Of a stretch of 64,000 bases of DNA, positions 1 to 9,534 are shown in pieces. A program made the position numbers and the translations under genes. This stretch comes from CAZDDB01 sp963843285 (GTDB lineage Bacteria > Acidobacteriota > HRBIN11 > JAKEFK01): contig CAWJJO010000002.1 of assembly GCA_963843285.1 (NCBI GenBank), positions 186,001 through 250,000 of the forward strand, written 5' to 3'. The stretch's first letter is position 1, and each line of letters opens with the position of its first letter. The notes under the pieces were generated by a model. It saw only the letters and a list, made by a program, of their open reading frames with translations, made no database searches and had not been told where the DNA came from.

Positions 1-854
1 TCGTCCAGCTTGCGACCGTAAGCCTCTCCTTCATCGCGCAAGATGTCGCTTTCCGCAACCTGAATCAATGCCGGCGGCAATCCCTTGAGCTGTTCGACGG
101 TTGCCCGCAAGGGGGACGCATAAATTTCCCTCCGCTGATCAGGGTCAGTAGTGTAGAGGTCGTACATCCATTTCATCAGCGACGTTGTAAGGAATCGTTG
201 TTCACCAAACTGTCTATAAGACTCAGTGTCGAAAGTGGCATCCACAATCGGCCACATCATGATATGAAGTTTGATTTTCGGGCCACCGTTTTCCTTAGCC
301 TTCAACGCGGTCACTGCGGTCATATTGCCGCCAACGCTGTTGCCAACGACAGCAAGGTTTTTCCCATCCACCTGGATTTCCTCACCGTGTTCGGCGATCC
401 ATTTCGTAGCAGCAAAAATCTCGTTGACTTGTTGCGGATACCGGGCGTCGGGAGTGCGTGTGTAGTTGATGAAGACTCCGGAAAATCCTGTAAGAACCAC
501 AAGGTCACGTACCATATGCTTGTGAGTTGGGTAGTCGCCAAGCACCCAGCCGCCGCCATGAATGAAGACGAAGACAGGAAGCTTGCCTGTGACGCCCTCA
601 GGGCGCACGATGTTGAGTTTGATCGTGTGGCCATCAGCTGTGATCGTTCTCTCCGACTCTTGAATGCCTGAAAGATCGACCTGGACAGATGCTTGCGCCT
701 GAACCAGCCCTTCACGTGCTTCGTACGGGGGTAGGCTTTCAAGCGGTGGGCCACCTGAAGAGTTCAGCGCCTTCAAGAATGCTTTCGTCCCCCTTGAAAG
801 ACGCGGATCGACTGCAAAGTCTAATGGTTTTTCATATTCTGATCTACTACTCAT
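1..854 (-). CDS. HSL-family alpha/beta hydrolase (esterase), C-terminus cut by window edge
   Basis: Carboxylesterase/lipase of the hormone-sensitive-lipase group, expected to hydrolyse short acyl esters in the cytoplasm. I read 284 codons from the ATG at 854, which follows a good AAGGAG box, to the window edge. The oxyanion-hole motif HGGGW lies at residues 99-103 and the nucleophile motif GNSVGG at 171-176 (Ser173). The acidic residue lies in the segment ESDILRDE near the visible end. The catalytic His would lie in the missing part. It follows another alpha/beta hydrolase gene on the same strand after 54 bp, so the two probably form an operon. The substrate cannot be told from sequence. Confidence 0.88.
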   Translation of the reverse strand, partial: MSSRSEYEKPLDFAVDPRLSRGTKAFLKALNSSGGPPLESLPPYEAREGLVQAQASVQVDLSGIQESERTITADGHTIKLNIVRPEGVTGKLPVFVFIHGGGWVLGDYPTHKHMVRDLVVLTGFSGVFINYTRTPDARYPQQVNEIFAATKWIAEHGEEIQVDGKNLAVVGNSVGGNMTAVTALKAKENGGPKIKLHIMMWPIVDATFDTESYRQFGEQRFLTTSLMKWMYDLYTTDPDQRREIYASPLRATVEQLKGLPPALIQVAESDILRDEGEAYGRKLD

Positions 855-908
855 ATGCTCTCCTTAATTGTGAATCAGTTTTTGTGGATCTCAGTTCGCG
901 TCTTAAGC

Positions 909-1757
909 TCACGCCGACGCCGCGGTTTCTCTCGGAACGCGTTTGTTGACCCACGCGAGAATGTCCGCCATCACGATCTCCTTACCAATGTCGTTCAGCA
1001 GATCGTGATAATAGCCTTCGTACAGTTTCAGCGTCTTGTCCTTAGAACCAACGTTGTCGTAAAAGTACTGGCTGCCCTCGGGGCGGGTCGCCTTGTCGTC
1101 GGTGCCGTGTATGATAAACACGGGAACGTTGAAGTTCGGCATATTTTCCTTCAAGCGGGCGGCCGCTTTCAGCACCTCCGAGGCAGTCTCGGCGGGCTGT
1201 TTTTCGTTTGCGATCAGCGGATCGTTGTTCATTTCTGCAACTACGTCCGGGTTACGCGAAAAAATCTCATTCTTCAGTGAGTATACAGGCAAATGTGGGA
1301 TCAGGTGGCTGGCTCCTTCCAGAGCCAGTTGGACGAGCTGCGGCAATCCGACATCGAGTGCGAAACTCTCGCATATCAGTCCTGCGATTTCCGACTGATG
1401 CTCGAATACGTATGACGATGCAATCACGCCGCCGACACTGTGGCCGAGCACGTACACCGGCACGCTGGGGTTTTCCGATCTGGCTATCTCGATCAGCTTG
1501 TCTACATCCTCCAACCAATCCGAAAACTTCTCGACATAAAATCGCTCGCCTTCCGACTTGCCTCTTCCGCGGTGGTCCAGAGCGTAAGCGGCAAAACCGT
1601 TCGTCGCGAATTGCTCGGCGGGCCATGCCATATAGCCGCTGTGTGAATTGAACCCGTGAATGAGTATCATGATGCCGCGGGCTGCAACCTCTGGGCGCCA
1701 CGATCTTGTTGCTATCCTCAAGCCTCCCACACCTTCGAATGTAAATTCGTTTTTCAT
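909..1757 (-). CDS. Alpha/beta hydrolase, monoacylglycerol-lipase-like (serine aminopeptidase S33 fold)
   Basis: A 282-residue cytoplasmic alpha/beta hydrolase. Visible features are the oxyanion HG pair at 34-35, the DHRGRGKSEG loop typical of monoglyceride lipases at 61-70, the nucleophile elbow GHSVGG with Ser107, the acid in HGTDD (220-221) and His251 in YYHDLLND. All three catalytic positions are present and the length is normal. The start is supported by an AAGGAG box a few bases upstream. It is transcribed ahead of the HSL-type esterase, so the pair may act on related lipid or ester substrates. The activity class is secure and the exact substrate is not. Confidence 0.9.
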   Translation of the reverse strand: MKNEFTFEGVGGLRIATRSWRPEVAARGIMILIHGFNSHSGYMAWPAEQFATNGFAAYALDHRGRGKSEGERFYVEKFSDWLEDVDKLIEIARSENPSVPVYVLGHSVGGVIASSYVFEHQSEIAGLICESFALDVGLPQLVQLALEGASHLIPHLPVYSLKNEIFSRNPDVVAEMNNDPLIANEKQPAETASEVLKAAARLKENMPNFNVPVFIIHGTDDKATRPEGSQYFYDNVGSKDKTLKLYEGYYHDLLNDIGKEIVMADILAWVNKRVPRETAASA

Positions 1758-1964
1758 TTTGTCTCCTTGGTTTTATTGTGTAAAGCTTCTTCTAAGGTCA
1801 GGCCGGTGTATTTCCAGCCAGCATTGATTGAAAAAATCGGCGGAACCATCTGGACCGGTCGACCATGTGAGTGCAGGGATTGTATCGACAACAAGGCGAA
1901 TGTCCTGTAGCGTTGCAGGCTGATCATCAATGGACATCTGCCCGGCACTTGCTTTCATTTCCAT
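1754..1964 (-). pseudogene. PAS-domain fragment of a sensor kinase, frameshifted
   Basis: Reading leftward from 1964, one frame gives a classic PAS segment (VVDTIPALTWSTGPDGSADF followed by FNQCWLE). The homologous continuation YTGLTLEEAL is found only in a second frame, and homology then stops. About 50 residues of a PAS domain remain, with no kinase or HAMP part. It overlaps the start of the downstream hydrolase gene by 4 bp. I read it as a remnant of a PAS histidine kinase, one of several broken genes nearby. Confidence 0.7.
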
Positions 1965-2059
1965 ATGGAACCTTACGTCATGTTTTCAAGCATTCCAACA
2001 AAGAGTGAAGCGCAGAAACGCAAAGTTCTAATTGAGTAGAGGAACGGGGCCAATATCGT

Positions 2060-2986
2060 CTAGGCGCTCGTGATCGATTTCCAATTCCTCATGCATGCTG
2101 CGATCAACTCTGCGCGTCGCTGATCGTCGGGTCCATCTAAGATACTCATGTCTTCTGGATTCGCGCGTACGTAAACACCAGATGTGCGCTCATTCAGTTC
2201 CGGGTTGGTTTCTGATCGCGTTGTCCAATATCCAGACGCTCGATCAGCCGATTCCAATCGGATCTCGGCCGTTCCATACAACCGTGGCGCGTTCGGATCC
2301 ATGGGTCGTTCTCCGTTCCAATAGTAGAAGACACCGGAAGATTCTTTTTTCTCCTTCGTTGCTTCACTCCAGTATCTGACTGACAGACGGCCATTTTCTT
2401 GCCATCCACGACCGGCTACATTCAGCGTACCGTCACGGTCTCGCCAGATTCGCAGGAGGCTTATGGCAGAAGGTTCCTTGATTGAGCGCTCCGTAAGAGA
2501 ATACTGCCACCACAGGCCTTCGATTCGGGCGACGCGTCCCAAATTCTCGATCGCCATCCGAAGCTTTTGGTTGATCACTTTGATTTCCGCAGAAGTCGTT
2601 GCGCTGTATCGTAAGGAGGTGAGTCCAAGAAGATCGGTGGGAAGTTTTGCGCCGCGCGCATGAAGAATAAAGGTTCGGCGCATTCCGAGTGTTCCACCAA
2701 AAAGTCCGGCTTCGAATACGACATTGTCTCGCGGAGCAGCTTGACCGGATTCCGGATGAGGGGATGTCACTGTGTTCGTGCTTGTCCAATCATCCTGGGC
2801 GAACACAAAAGCCGCAAAGTCCACTTCACGAGCAAGTTCGACAAGCCGCTCGAGTGTGGTTGTGCCAGGATTGAACGATGTCATCCAGGGGCTTACATGC
2901 GCAATGTCTTCGAGACCGCGTGTCAGCGCCTGTAGTAGTTTCTCTTGCTTTAGTGATGAGCCGAGGAAAATTCGAGGCTTGTCCAT
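2060..2986 (-). CDS. TIR-like (PF10137-type) nucleotide-binding protein with beta-rich C-terminal domain
   Basis: A 308-residue protein with a strong GGAGGAAC ribosome site before the ATG. Residues 1-130 match the TIR-like domain found in CBASS/Pycsar effectors. The start RIFLGSS, the segment PRDNVVFEAGLFGG (87-100, with Glu92 as the likely NAD-cleaving residue) and the later P.DLLG.TSLRY are diagnostic. Residues 155-280 look beta-rich, with repeated G-x-W/Y patterns such as GLWWQYS, GRGWQENG and SGYWTTRS. I do not recognise this part, but it could be a ligand-sensing barrel. No cyclase or second defence gene lies nearby. A solitary NADase-type defence effector is inferred. Confidence 0.75.
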   Translation of the reverse strand: MDKPRIFLGSSLKQEKLLQALTRGLEDIAHVSPWMTSFNPGTTTLERLVELAREVDFAAFVFAQDDWTSTNTVTSPHPESGQAAPRDNVVFEAGLFGGTLGMRRTFILHARGAKLPTDLLGLTSLRYSATTSAEIKVINQKLRMAIENLGRVARIEGLWWQYSLTERSIKEPSAISLLRIWRDRDGTLNVAGRGWQENGRLSVRYWSEATKEKKESSGVFYYWNGERPMDPNAPRLYGTAEIRLESADRASGYWTTRSETNPELNERTSGVYVRANPEDMSILDGPDDQRRAELIAACMRNWKSITSA

Positions 2987-3296
2987 GCGTTCCTCCGGAT
3001 AGCAGATCGGAGCGCCTTGCTAACTTTACAATTGTCTCACGATAATCCTGCAGGCAAATGGAGCAGCGATGCTTCGACCATCTACTCTCTTAATATATAG
3101 GCAGACATCGGCCAGTATCAAGCCGACCGGTGATGCATAAATGCGTGGAAGAAATCGAACGTATCGCAGTGGCGCCGGTCTTTCTAATTTCGACCAGGAA
3201 TCTTCAATCTGTTCTTGACTCCCATTTTTATTTATTACGAACCTTGGGTATTCTCATAACAAATGAAAAAATTGGTAAGAATACTGAAGCGTACAA

Positions 3297-3386
3297 TCAT
3301 CGCACTTCCAAGAGTCGCAACAGCGCTGCACCTGTATTTCCTGTTGCTCCTGTAACGAGAACTGTATTTGTTGATGATTTCGTCAT
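3297..3386 (-). pseudogene. N-terminal stub of an NAD(P)-binding NmrA-like oxidoreductase
   Basis: A good ribosome site (AAGGAGAG) precedes an ATG at 3386. The frame begins with a perfect dinucleotide-binding start, TVLVTGATGNTGAALLRLLE, and then hits TGA after 29 codons. No downstream homology was found in any frame. This is the first beta-alpha unit of an NmrA/SDR-type Rossmann protein with the rest deleted. The surrounding stretch 2987-3428 holds nothing else that I recognise. Confidence 0.65.
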
Positions 3387-3428
3387 AGTCTCTCCTTGCT
3401 TTCACCCGGGGATCCGTTAGTGCGGTTC

Positions 3429-3772
3429 TTACTGATTCTTTCTTGAGGCCTTCGCCTTTTTGTTGAAGTCAAGAGCAAGTCCAATCCAGTAATCAAAATC
3501 TATCTTTGTTTTTAACTCGCCTCCTGGTTCACATGAACGTACCCTTTGTACTCTCGTCCCTTCATAAATACTGTCTTGCATCCTTTTCGCTCCAGTGCTA
3601 TCTCGTGAATTGCAGGGTCGATGCGACACATGAGTCGATCCTTACCGACAGTGATACACATTTTCCCATTTACCATGAAAGCGATTCCCCCAAACATTTT
3701 CTTTTCCTCAACGCGCTGAATATGTGAAAGCGCCGTTCTCACTCTTTTAGCCAGGATCTCGTTATATGCCAT
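3429..3772 (-). pseudogene. TfoX N-terminal-domain protein with one frameshift
   Basis: The family is a small (about 110-residue) domain related to the N-terminus of the competence regulator TfoX/Sxy. The first frame from the ATG at 3772 gives residues 1-86, including the hallmark KKMFGGIAFMVNGKM. It then runs into a stop where the family normally continues. The missing end, DFDYWIGLALDFNKKAKAS, is present in another frame from about 3530 down to 3429. A single indel near 3525-3535 would restore a full-length protein. It could be a fresh pseudogene or a sequence error. Confidence 0.75.
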
Positions 3773-3947
3773 ATTTCCCGTTCCTATTTTTGGAAGGGTA
3801 CGCTATCAGTACCGTTCAATTCTCAAAGCTTGCGCGATCTTGTTTGCGCTTTTGGCCGCTGTTTCGGTTGTATCGGCCAAGTCTGGCGCAGGAGATGCTG
3901 CCACGGCTCTCGCGAAATCCTCGCTCAGTAACCTGCTCCAGCGTGCT

Positions 3948-4779
3948 TTACCCAAAAAATTGCTTTCCGATCGCTTTGCGGAATGCTTCACTTCCCAGTT
4001 GCAAGCGCATTGCATAAGTTGCTTTTCCATCCTCGCCGGCTACATAGCGGAGTTGATCTTTGCCATCGGTGGCAGCTTCGAATACCACATCCGCGATTTG
4101 TTCAGGGGTAGAGTATGTCTCCATCTGTTTAGGATCAGTGATGATACCCATGACTTTATCTACCAGTTTATCGTAAGCTGTATGGCGACCTGTCTCAAAA
4201 GAGCGGGTAAAGAAATCTGTTTTTATTCCGCCGGGTGCCACGGTTTTCATACCAATTCCAAATTGATTCAACTCAAATGCCATGCTTTCGCTCCAGCCTT
4301 CCAGCGCCCACTTCGTAGCATGGTAGATCGAGTTGAAAGGGACTGTGACCAATCCACCGATTGATGTCGTATTAATGAACATCCCGGCCCTCTTCTCTCT
4401 GAAATACGGAACAAAGGCTTTTGTGATTCGGATCGCGCCCCCAACAGATTGGTGTTCACCATGCGAAGGATTTGTTGATCCGTAAGACCTTCGAGCGGAC
4501 CTGCCAGGCCATAGCCGGCATTATTGAAAACCACATCGACTCCACCCGTCACCACAACTTTTTCTGCCACGTTGTTGATCTGTTGCGGGTCAGTGATATC
4601 CAGGGAAAGCAATTCTACGCCGGAGAGTTGATTCAGCTCTGTTTCCTTTTCCCGATTTCGCATGGTGGCAATTACTTTCCATCCCTTTGAAGCAAACAAT
4701 TTCGCGGTAGCTCTTCCAAGCCCTGATGAACTGCCTGTGATAAAAATCGTCTTGTGATTTGCATTACTGATAGAGTCAT
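3948..4779 (-). pseudogene. Short-chain dehydrogenase/reductase, broken by frameshifts
   Basis: Three consecutive frame segments rebuild a normal SDR. The first is ITGSSSGLGRATAKLF (Rossmann glycine motif), whose frame lacks a start codon because one A seems missing near 4757. The second carries DVVFNNAGYG (NNAG motif) to about 4437. The third carries INTTSIGG and the catalytic Y-x-x-x-K in SIYHATKWALEGW, ending at 3948. Catalytic residues survive although the frame is interrupted at least once, probably twice. Related intact enzymes are NAD(P)H-dependent oxidoreductases of unknown substrate. Confidence 0.78.
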
Positions 4780-4790
4780 TCCTCCCGGCC

Positions 4791-5507
4791 TCATTTTATG
4801 GTCTCCCCACCACCCTTTCCAACTGTCGTCCGGCTATGGTGCACGAATTGGGCCTGTCTCCTGATGATATCAGCAAGATCCGCTTTGTTCTCTCGTTTAA
4901 TCTTTCGCCATTCATCCTGGAACGCTCCATCATTCGCCAGCCCTTCCAATTTTGGCAGCTCTTCTTCAGGATCATAGATCCAGGAATCTCCGATCGCCTC
5001 ATTGAGCAGATGAGTCAATCGAGGATTACTCAGCGCCACAAACCGGCGCAAGGTGACTCCATTGGTGATACTGGTGAATCGCTCCGGATACATTTCATGA
5101 AATTCGCGCAAAACGGAGCTCTTAAGAAGCTCCGTGTGCAATTTGGCCACTCCGTTGATCCTGTGGCTGGCGATACAGGCAAGGTGCGCCATGCGAATAT
5201 GTCGTCCCTCGTTTTCCTCCACGATAGAGAGACGCAATTTGCGATCCGTTTCGCCCGGATACCTTTGTTCGACTTCTTGAAGAAACCGATGATTGATTTC
5301 GCTGATGATTTCCAGATGCTGGGCAGGATACGGGAAAACAATTCCAGGGGCCGTTTCTCCAATGCCTCCGGCAACAATGTGTGATTTGTGTAGGAGATAC
5401 TTTGTCTTGTAATGCTCCAGGCCTCGTCCCAGGTTAGCTCGTGTTCCCAACAAGAGCCGCATGACTGGGAATCCATGAATCAACCCCTTAAGGACTTCTC
5501 CTTTCAT
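4791..5507 (-). pseudogene. Internal fragment of glycogen/alpha-glucan phosphorylase
   Basis: About 210 residues of the roughly 830 expected in GT35 phosphorylases remain. The segment LTWDEAWSIT...NHTLLPEALEKRP lies in one frame. It is followed in a second frame by QHLEIISEINHRFL, MAHLACIASHRINGVA and SITNGVTLRRFVALSNPRL. The first approximately 20 codons of the open frame (GTRANLGRGLEHYKTK region) and the last 20 are not phosphorylase-like, and the pyridoxal-phosphate lysine region is absent. It is truncated at both ends and frameshifted near 5345, so no active enzyme can be made. Confidence 0.8.
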
Positions 5508-5570
5508 AAATGGATCTCATCATCTCGTGATCGGTTCACACTACCTTCGCTTATGAATTGCGGCAAGCGT

Positions 5571-7001
5571 CTATTTGATTGCCTTATCGAGCCGGATTAG
5601 AAGGATCTGGCTTTCTTTGCCGCTATCGACCAGAGTACAGGTCGGAGGAATCGCCGCACTGTCAATTTGAAATGAGCCGATTCCAAAATCGTTGTCGTTT
5701 GCAATCGCAATGGTCTTGCCGTCCAGTATAGTCATTCCTTCAATCTTTTGGGGAATCGCCAGACCGTTCACAGTGGCCGTGGAATCGAGGGTTAGAACGA
5801 ACTGTTTGGAAACCGGTACGATTCCATTACTCTCAAGAGATCCATCCGCACTCAATGTTTCCAAGCTAGGATTGGTACTCAGGTCGTCCCACGAACTTCC
5901 CAGAATATTCGTCGCCGTGCGCAAATCGATGAGGAAAATCTTGGCTTTGAAATCGGTGCGTTCCAGTACCAGCATCCTGTTATCATCAAGTGCTGAGATG
6001 GCGGACAGTTTCATATCACGCGGCCGCGCTCGTCCTGTAGTGCCGAGCGAAGGCACATCAAATTCATCATCATTGTTGCCCGTTCCCGTGAATTGGAAAC
6101 GGTAGACATACTCACCAACAATCTGCTCGGTGGCGATATCAAATGCGAGAATCCGTGTGTTGCGAGACGCGTTTCCTGCGGTTGTGTCAGGATTCACCAG
6201 GGGGCTCTGCAGCACAATGTAGAGGGTCTCCTCATTCGGAGACAAAGTAATGCCTTCAAAGCCCCGATTCAATTTTCGTTTCAGCCCGTAGAGTTCAGGC
6301 ACAGAGGCAGAGGAATCATCTGTAATATATCCAGTGATGGGCGCCAGAAAATTGAGCAGATCTTGCGGAAAGAAACGCTTGATCACCTTGCCGTCCGGCG
6401 CGATTTTTAGAATCGAAGGGCCGTATTCTTCGACGACCCAGAAGGTGCCGTTACCCGTACGTACAATTCCCTCCGTATCCAGTCCGTGCGGATTGGGTGT
6501 TAACTCGGTTCCGGAGAGGCCAAAACAATCGTAGAATTTTTCGTTCAGGGCGGGTGGCTCGGTCTCGTTGTTCAGATTGGGAATTCCGGTAACTCCATTC
6601 GTTGTTGCCTGATCTAATCCCGTAACGGGTATTGGCTCCAGAATTTCGATCGTCCCGTTCGCAGCGCGGACTTTCAATATATACGGAGTAAATTCCGGCA
6701 CTGGAAAGGTTCGAGGATCTTCGCCGTTCGGCCCCCGATCCGTTATCATCCAATAGATTCCTGGTCCATCATTCTGTCTGCTGTGCCACAGATCGCTGCC
6801 AATTCCGCCAAGATCAATCCCGTGATCATTGACGTTCTGTAATGCTAAAGGCGGCTGCGCCAGGAATTCGGATAGTCCAAGGTTTGGAAGTACGTATACA
6901 CCCTGGATCTTCCAGCTTTCTGTGTATCCCAACGATGTGGAATGAACCGCAATGAAAAACACAATGATTTTCAAACAGTCGCTATAGTGTTCAAGCCTCA
7001 T
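5571..7001 (-). CDS. Esterase-like activity of phytase family protein (secreted)
   Basis: A 476-residue exported protein of the phytase-like esterase family (PF13449-type beta-propeller). The start at 7001 is preferred over an ATG 33 bases upstream because AAAGGAGG lies just before it and a hydrophobic signal segment (IIVFFIAVHSTSLGY) follows. Landmarks are GIYWMITDRGPNG, PHGLDTEGIVRTGNGTFWV, GFEGITLSPNEETLYIVLQ and KIEGMTILDGKTIAIANDND, the repeated acidic E-G-(I/M)-T signatures of the family. The enzymatic substrate is unclear. It stands alone, flanked by pseudogenes. Confidence 0.85.
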   Translation of the reverse strand: MRLEHYSDCLKIIVFFIAVHSTSLGYTESWKIQGVYVLPNLGLSEFLAQPPLALQNVNDHGIDLGGIGSDLWHSRQNDGPGIYWMITDRGPNGEDPRTFPVPEFTPYILKVRAANGTIEILEPIPVTGLDQATTNGVTGIPNLNNETEPPALNEKFYDCFGLSGTELTPNPHGLDTEGIVRTGNGTFWVVEEYGPSILKIAPDGKVIKRFFPQDLLNFLAPITGYITDDSSASVPELYGLKRKLNRGFEGITLSPNEETLYIVLQSPLVNPDTTAGNASRNTRILAFDIATEQIVGEYVYRFQFTGTGNNDDEFDVPSLGTTGRARPRDMKLSAISALDDNRMLVLERTDFKAKIFLIDLRTATNILGSSWDDLSTNPSLETLSADGSLESNGIVPVSKQFVLTLDSTATVNGLAIPQKIEGMTILDGKTIAIANDNDFGIGSFQIDSAAIPPTCTLVDSGKESQILLIRLDKAIK

Positions 7002-7266
7002 AAATCGTGCCTCCTTTGTTTTCGTAATTTCCAAGAAAGTCTGACAGGCGAGAGTTTTGAAGGTGTAAATGCCCCGTTAATTCGCCGCAAAATCTCTTTG
7101 AGCCAAGATTTTTGAATTCTGAATCCAATGTGGCTGCGCGAAAGTGACTCTTTTACAAAACGGTAACCTGATTGCAACACGTTCTCACTACAAGCTTGGT
7201 ATCATGAATCGAGCACTGGCTTCGATGAAGAGAACAACGAAACAAGCTTTTAAAAGGGGTATCCTT

Positions 7267-7538
7267 TTGTCTGAAAATGAACTTGAAAAAATTGGTCGGT
7301 AATTGCGGGATTGGAAAGTGGAAGAAGGGAAACTTCAGAAGGAATTCAGTTTCCGCTCTTTATCGAGGCTTTCGGGTTTTTGACGGCAGCGGCAATCCTT
7401 TCAGAGTCCATGAACCACCGGATGGAATGGTACAACCTGGATCAACGGGTTGTCATCAAACTTTCAACTGTTCCTGTTGGTGGAATCACTACGATCGATG
7501 TCCTGTTAGCAAGAAAACTGGATGAGCTAAGACCCTGA
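7267..7538 (+). pseudogene. Pterin-4a-carbinolamine dehydratase, stop codon plus frameshift
   Basis: The family recycles 4a-hydroxytetrahydrobiopterin. The expected start LSENELEKIGR is followed by an in-frame TAA at 7300-7302. The same frame then resumes with LRDWKVEEGKLQKEFSF. From about 7345 the match continues only in another frame, as FIEAFGFLTAAAILSESMNH and VGGITTIDVLLARKLDEL, to the stop at 7538. The usual second conserved His is replaced (NHRMEW instead of a DHHP-type motif). Two independent lesions make a true pseudogene likely. Confidence 0.75.
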
Positions 7539-7566
7539 TCCCCATCTCCACCTCAGTGGAAAGCGG

Positions 7567-9351
7567 TTATTTGGATCTATCCTCCTCCCAATCCAGGTAT
7601 TCAACCTGGTGCAGCTTCAGGTACTGATCCACAGCCTGCCCGAGCGTCGGGAAAAAACTTCCAGCTCCCAGCTTGATAAACAGGCCATATCGCTTGATGT
7701 GATCCTTCACGGGATCTTTCATCTCGGCAAAACACAATTCGATGCCGGCTTTGTGCAACGTATCGTCGAGCTCGGCAAGCACATCAGCGGCCGTTGTATC
7801 GATGTCTGTGACCGGTTCTGCGGCAACCACGACCCACTTCACTGGATCCGGCGCATTGGCGACAGCCCGCACGACATGCTCATGGAAAATTTCAGCATTC
7901 GCAAAAAAGAGCGGCGCGTCCCAGCGGAACAGGACCAATCCGGGAATGCGCTTTGCGTGAGGGTATCGAGTAATATCGTGATATCCTTTCAGCCCATCAA
8001 CGCGACCCAAAACGGCATCGTAAGGCCGCCAGGCACGCCAGATAAAAGCCAGCAAAGCGAGCCCCACGGCAATGAAAATTCCCTGAATTACCCCGAGCGA
8101 AGCCACACCGAGAAAACAGGCGATCGACCACATGAATTCACTGCGGCGGAGACGGTAAATGCGCACTACACCGGAAATCTCAATGAGAGAAAGGCACGCG
8201 GAAATAACGACGGCGCCAAGAGCTGCATGGGGCAGATTTCGAAGCAGGTTGGGACCAAAGAGCAACATTAGGGCAATGCAGAGTGCGCCTACGATTCCGG
8301 TCAACTGCGTTTTTGCGCCGGCCGACTCGGCCACCGGTGTGCGCGATGAGCTGCTGCTGATGGAAAAGCCCTGAAACAAACCGGATGCCACATTTGCCGC
8401 GCCCAGGGCAATGAGCTCCTGATTCTCATCCACTTCGTAACCGCCCCTGTGGGCGAAGGTGCGCGACAGCACACTCGTATCTGCGAAGGATACGAGCGCG
8501 ATCGCAATCGCGCCCATGATGAGAGTGAAGATCTCATTTAATGAAACGGCAGGAAACTGGAAGACCGGTAAACCCGTTGGAAGACTTCCTGCGACGGACA
8601 CACCCGATCGGGTTGCCAGATCGAAAGCGCCAACGACAGCAGTTGAGCCGACCACTGCCAACAGGGTCCCTGGAATTTTGGGAAACCATCGTTTGAAGCC
8701 GAGAATCAGGATCAGGCTGGAAAATCCGATCGCAAATGAAATCCAGTTGACCCGGCCCTCCACCATTCCCAGGGCCAGACTCGCGACTCTTTGGTACAGT
8801 CTTTCCCCTTGAGCGGAAAAACCCAGGATCTTTGGCAATTGGCTGATCAGAACGGTCAATGCAATTCCGTTCAGATATCCGTAGCGGATCGGTTTTGCAA
8901 GCAAATCGGTAATGAAGCCGAATTTCGCGACACCCGCAAGGATGCACAATACGCCGGAAAGTATGGCCAGCATGGCGGCCAGCACAGGAGCGCGATCGGC
9001 ATTCGCCCCGGCTAAAGGGAGAACGGTCGCGGAAATGATGGCAACCAGCGAGGAATCGGGACCCAATACAAGAATGCGGCTGGGTCCGAAGAGGGCATAG
9101 GCCATCAGCGGCACGATGGTTGCGTACAAGCCGTAGATCGCCGGCAACCCCGCGGCTTCCGCATAGCCCATTCCCGCCGGAACGAGAATCGCCGTAAGAA
9201 CCAGCCCGGCAAAAATGTCTTTCAACCACCATTGACGGCGATATTGGCGCACCACTGTCAGACCGGGAAGCCAGCGAAACACCCCCCGCGGCTGAGGTTC
9301 GAGTGTAAACGGATTAGCCGACGCCGATTCTGAAGTATTTGTCTCTGTCAC
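7567..9351 (-). CDS. SulP family inorganic anion transporter with STAS domain
   Basis: A 594-residue inner-membrane carrier with the full SulP plan. A cytoplasmic N-terminus is followed by the first signature region (DIFAGLVLTAILVPAGMGYA), about a dozen hydrophobic segments to residue 430, and a C-terminal STAS domain near 455-560 (RWDAPLFFANAEIFHEHV, DIDTTAADVL). The segment FSISSSSSRTPVAESAGAKT is the conserved SulP core loop. Substrates of the family include sulfate and bicarbonate, and the sequence does not decide between them. It is a monocistronic gene facing away from the next pair of membrane-protein genes. Confidence 0.93.
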   Translation of the reverse strand: MTETNTSESASANPFTLEPQPRGVFRWLPGLTVVRQYRRQWWLKDIFAGLVLTAILVPAGMGYAEAAGLPAIYGLYATIVPLMAYALFGPSRILVLGPDSSLVAIISATVLPLAGANADRAPVLAAMLAILSGVLCILAGVAKFGFITDLLAKPIRYGYLNGIALTVLISQLPKILGFSAQGERLYQRVASLALGMVEGRVNWISFAIGFSSLILILGFKRWFPKIPGTLLAVVGSTAVVGAFDLATRSGVSVAGSLPTGLPVFQFPAVSLNEIFTLIMGAIAIALVSFADTSVLSRTFAHRGGYEVDENQELIALGAANVASGLFQGFSISSSSSRTPVAESAGAKTQLTGIVGALCIALMLLFGPNLLRNLPHAALGAVVISACLSLIEISGVVRIYRLRRSEFMWSIACFLGVASLGVIQGIFIAVGLALLAFIWRAWRPYDAVLGRVDGLKGYHDITRYPHAKRIPGLVLFRWDAPLFFANAEIFHEHVVRAVANAPDPVKWVVVAAEPVTDIDTTAADVLAELDDTLHKAGIELCFAEMKDPVKDHIKRYGLFIKLGAGSFFPTLGQAVDQYLKLHQVEYLDWEEDRSK

Positions 9352-9534
9352 AGCAGTTCCGTTGGAAACCCTTTCATCATACTCCGCTCTTTCGGCTTCT
9401 CAATCGTAACGCACGAAGGCGCGCTTCGATTCCAATTTTTTCGAAATCCAAATTAGAATAGATACATCATGACGACCCAAAGCTAATCCCGCATCTCGCA
9501 GAGGTAACCGCACGACAGGCTTTCAAGGAGACTT

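Noticed and set aside
2987..3428. Search for a cyclase or other CBASS partner beside the TIR-like gene
   Set aside because: Only the NmrA-like stub is present. No nucleotidyltransferase motif was found on either strand, so no CBASS operon is claimed.
3806..3947. Open frame on the minus strand beyond the SDR stop (ARWSRLLSEDFARAVAAS...)
   Set aside because: It overlaps the SDR pseudogene frame, has no ribosome site and no recognisable family. It might be another fragment, but this could not be supported.
4779..4810. Possible operon link between SDR and phosphorylase frames
   Set aside because: Both are broken genes with unrelated truncated ends. The close spacing appears to be a by-product of fragment joining.
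7204..7302. Upstream ATG giving a longer N-terminus for the pterin dehydratase remnant
   Set aside because: The extra residues do not resemble the family, and the frame ends at the same TAA, so it does not rescue the gene.
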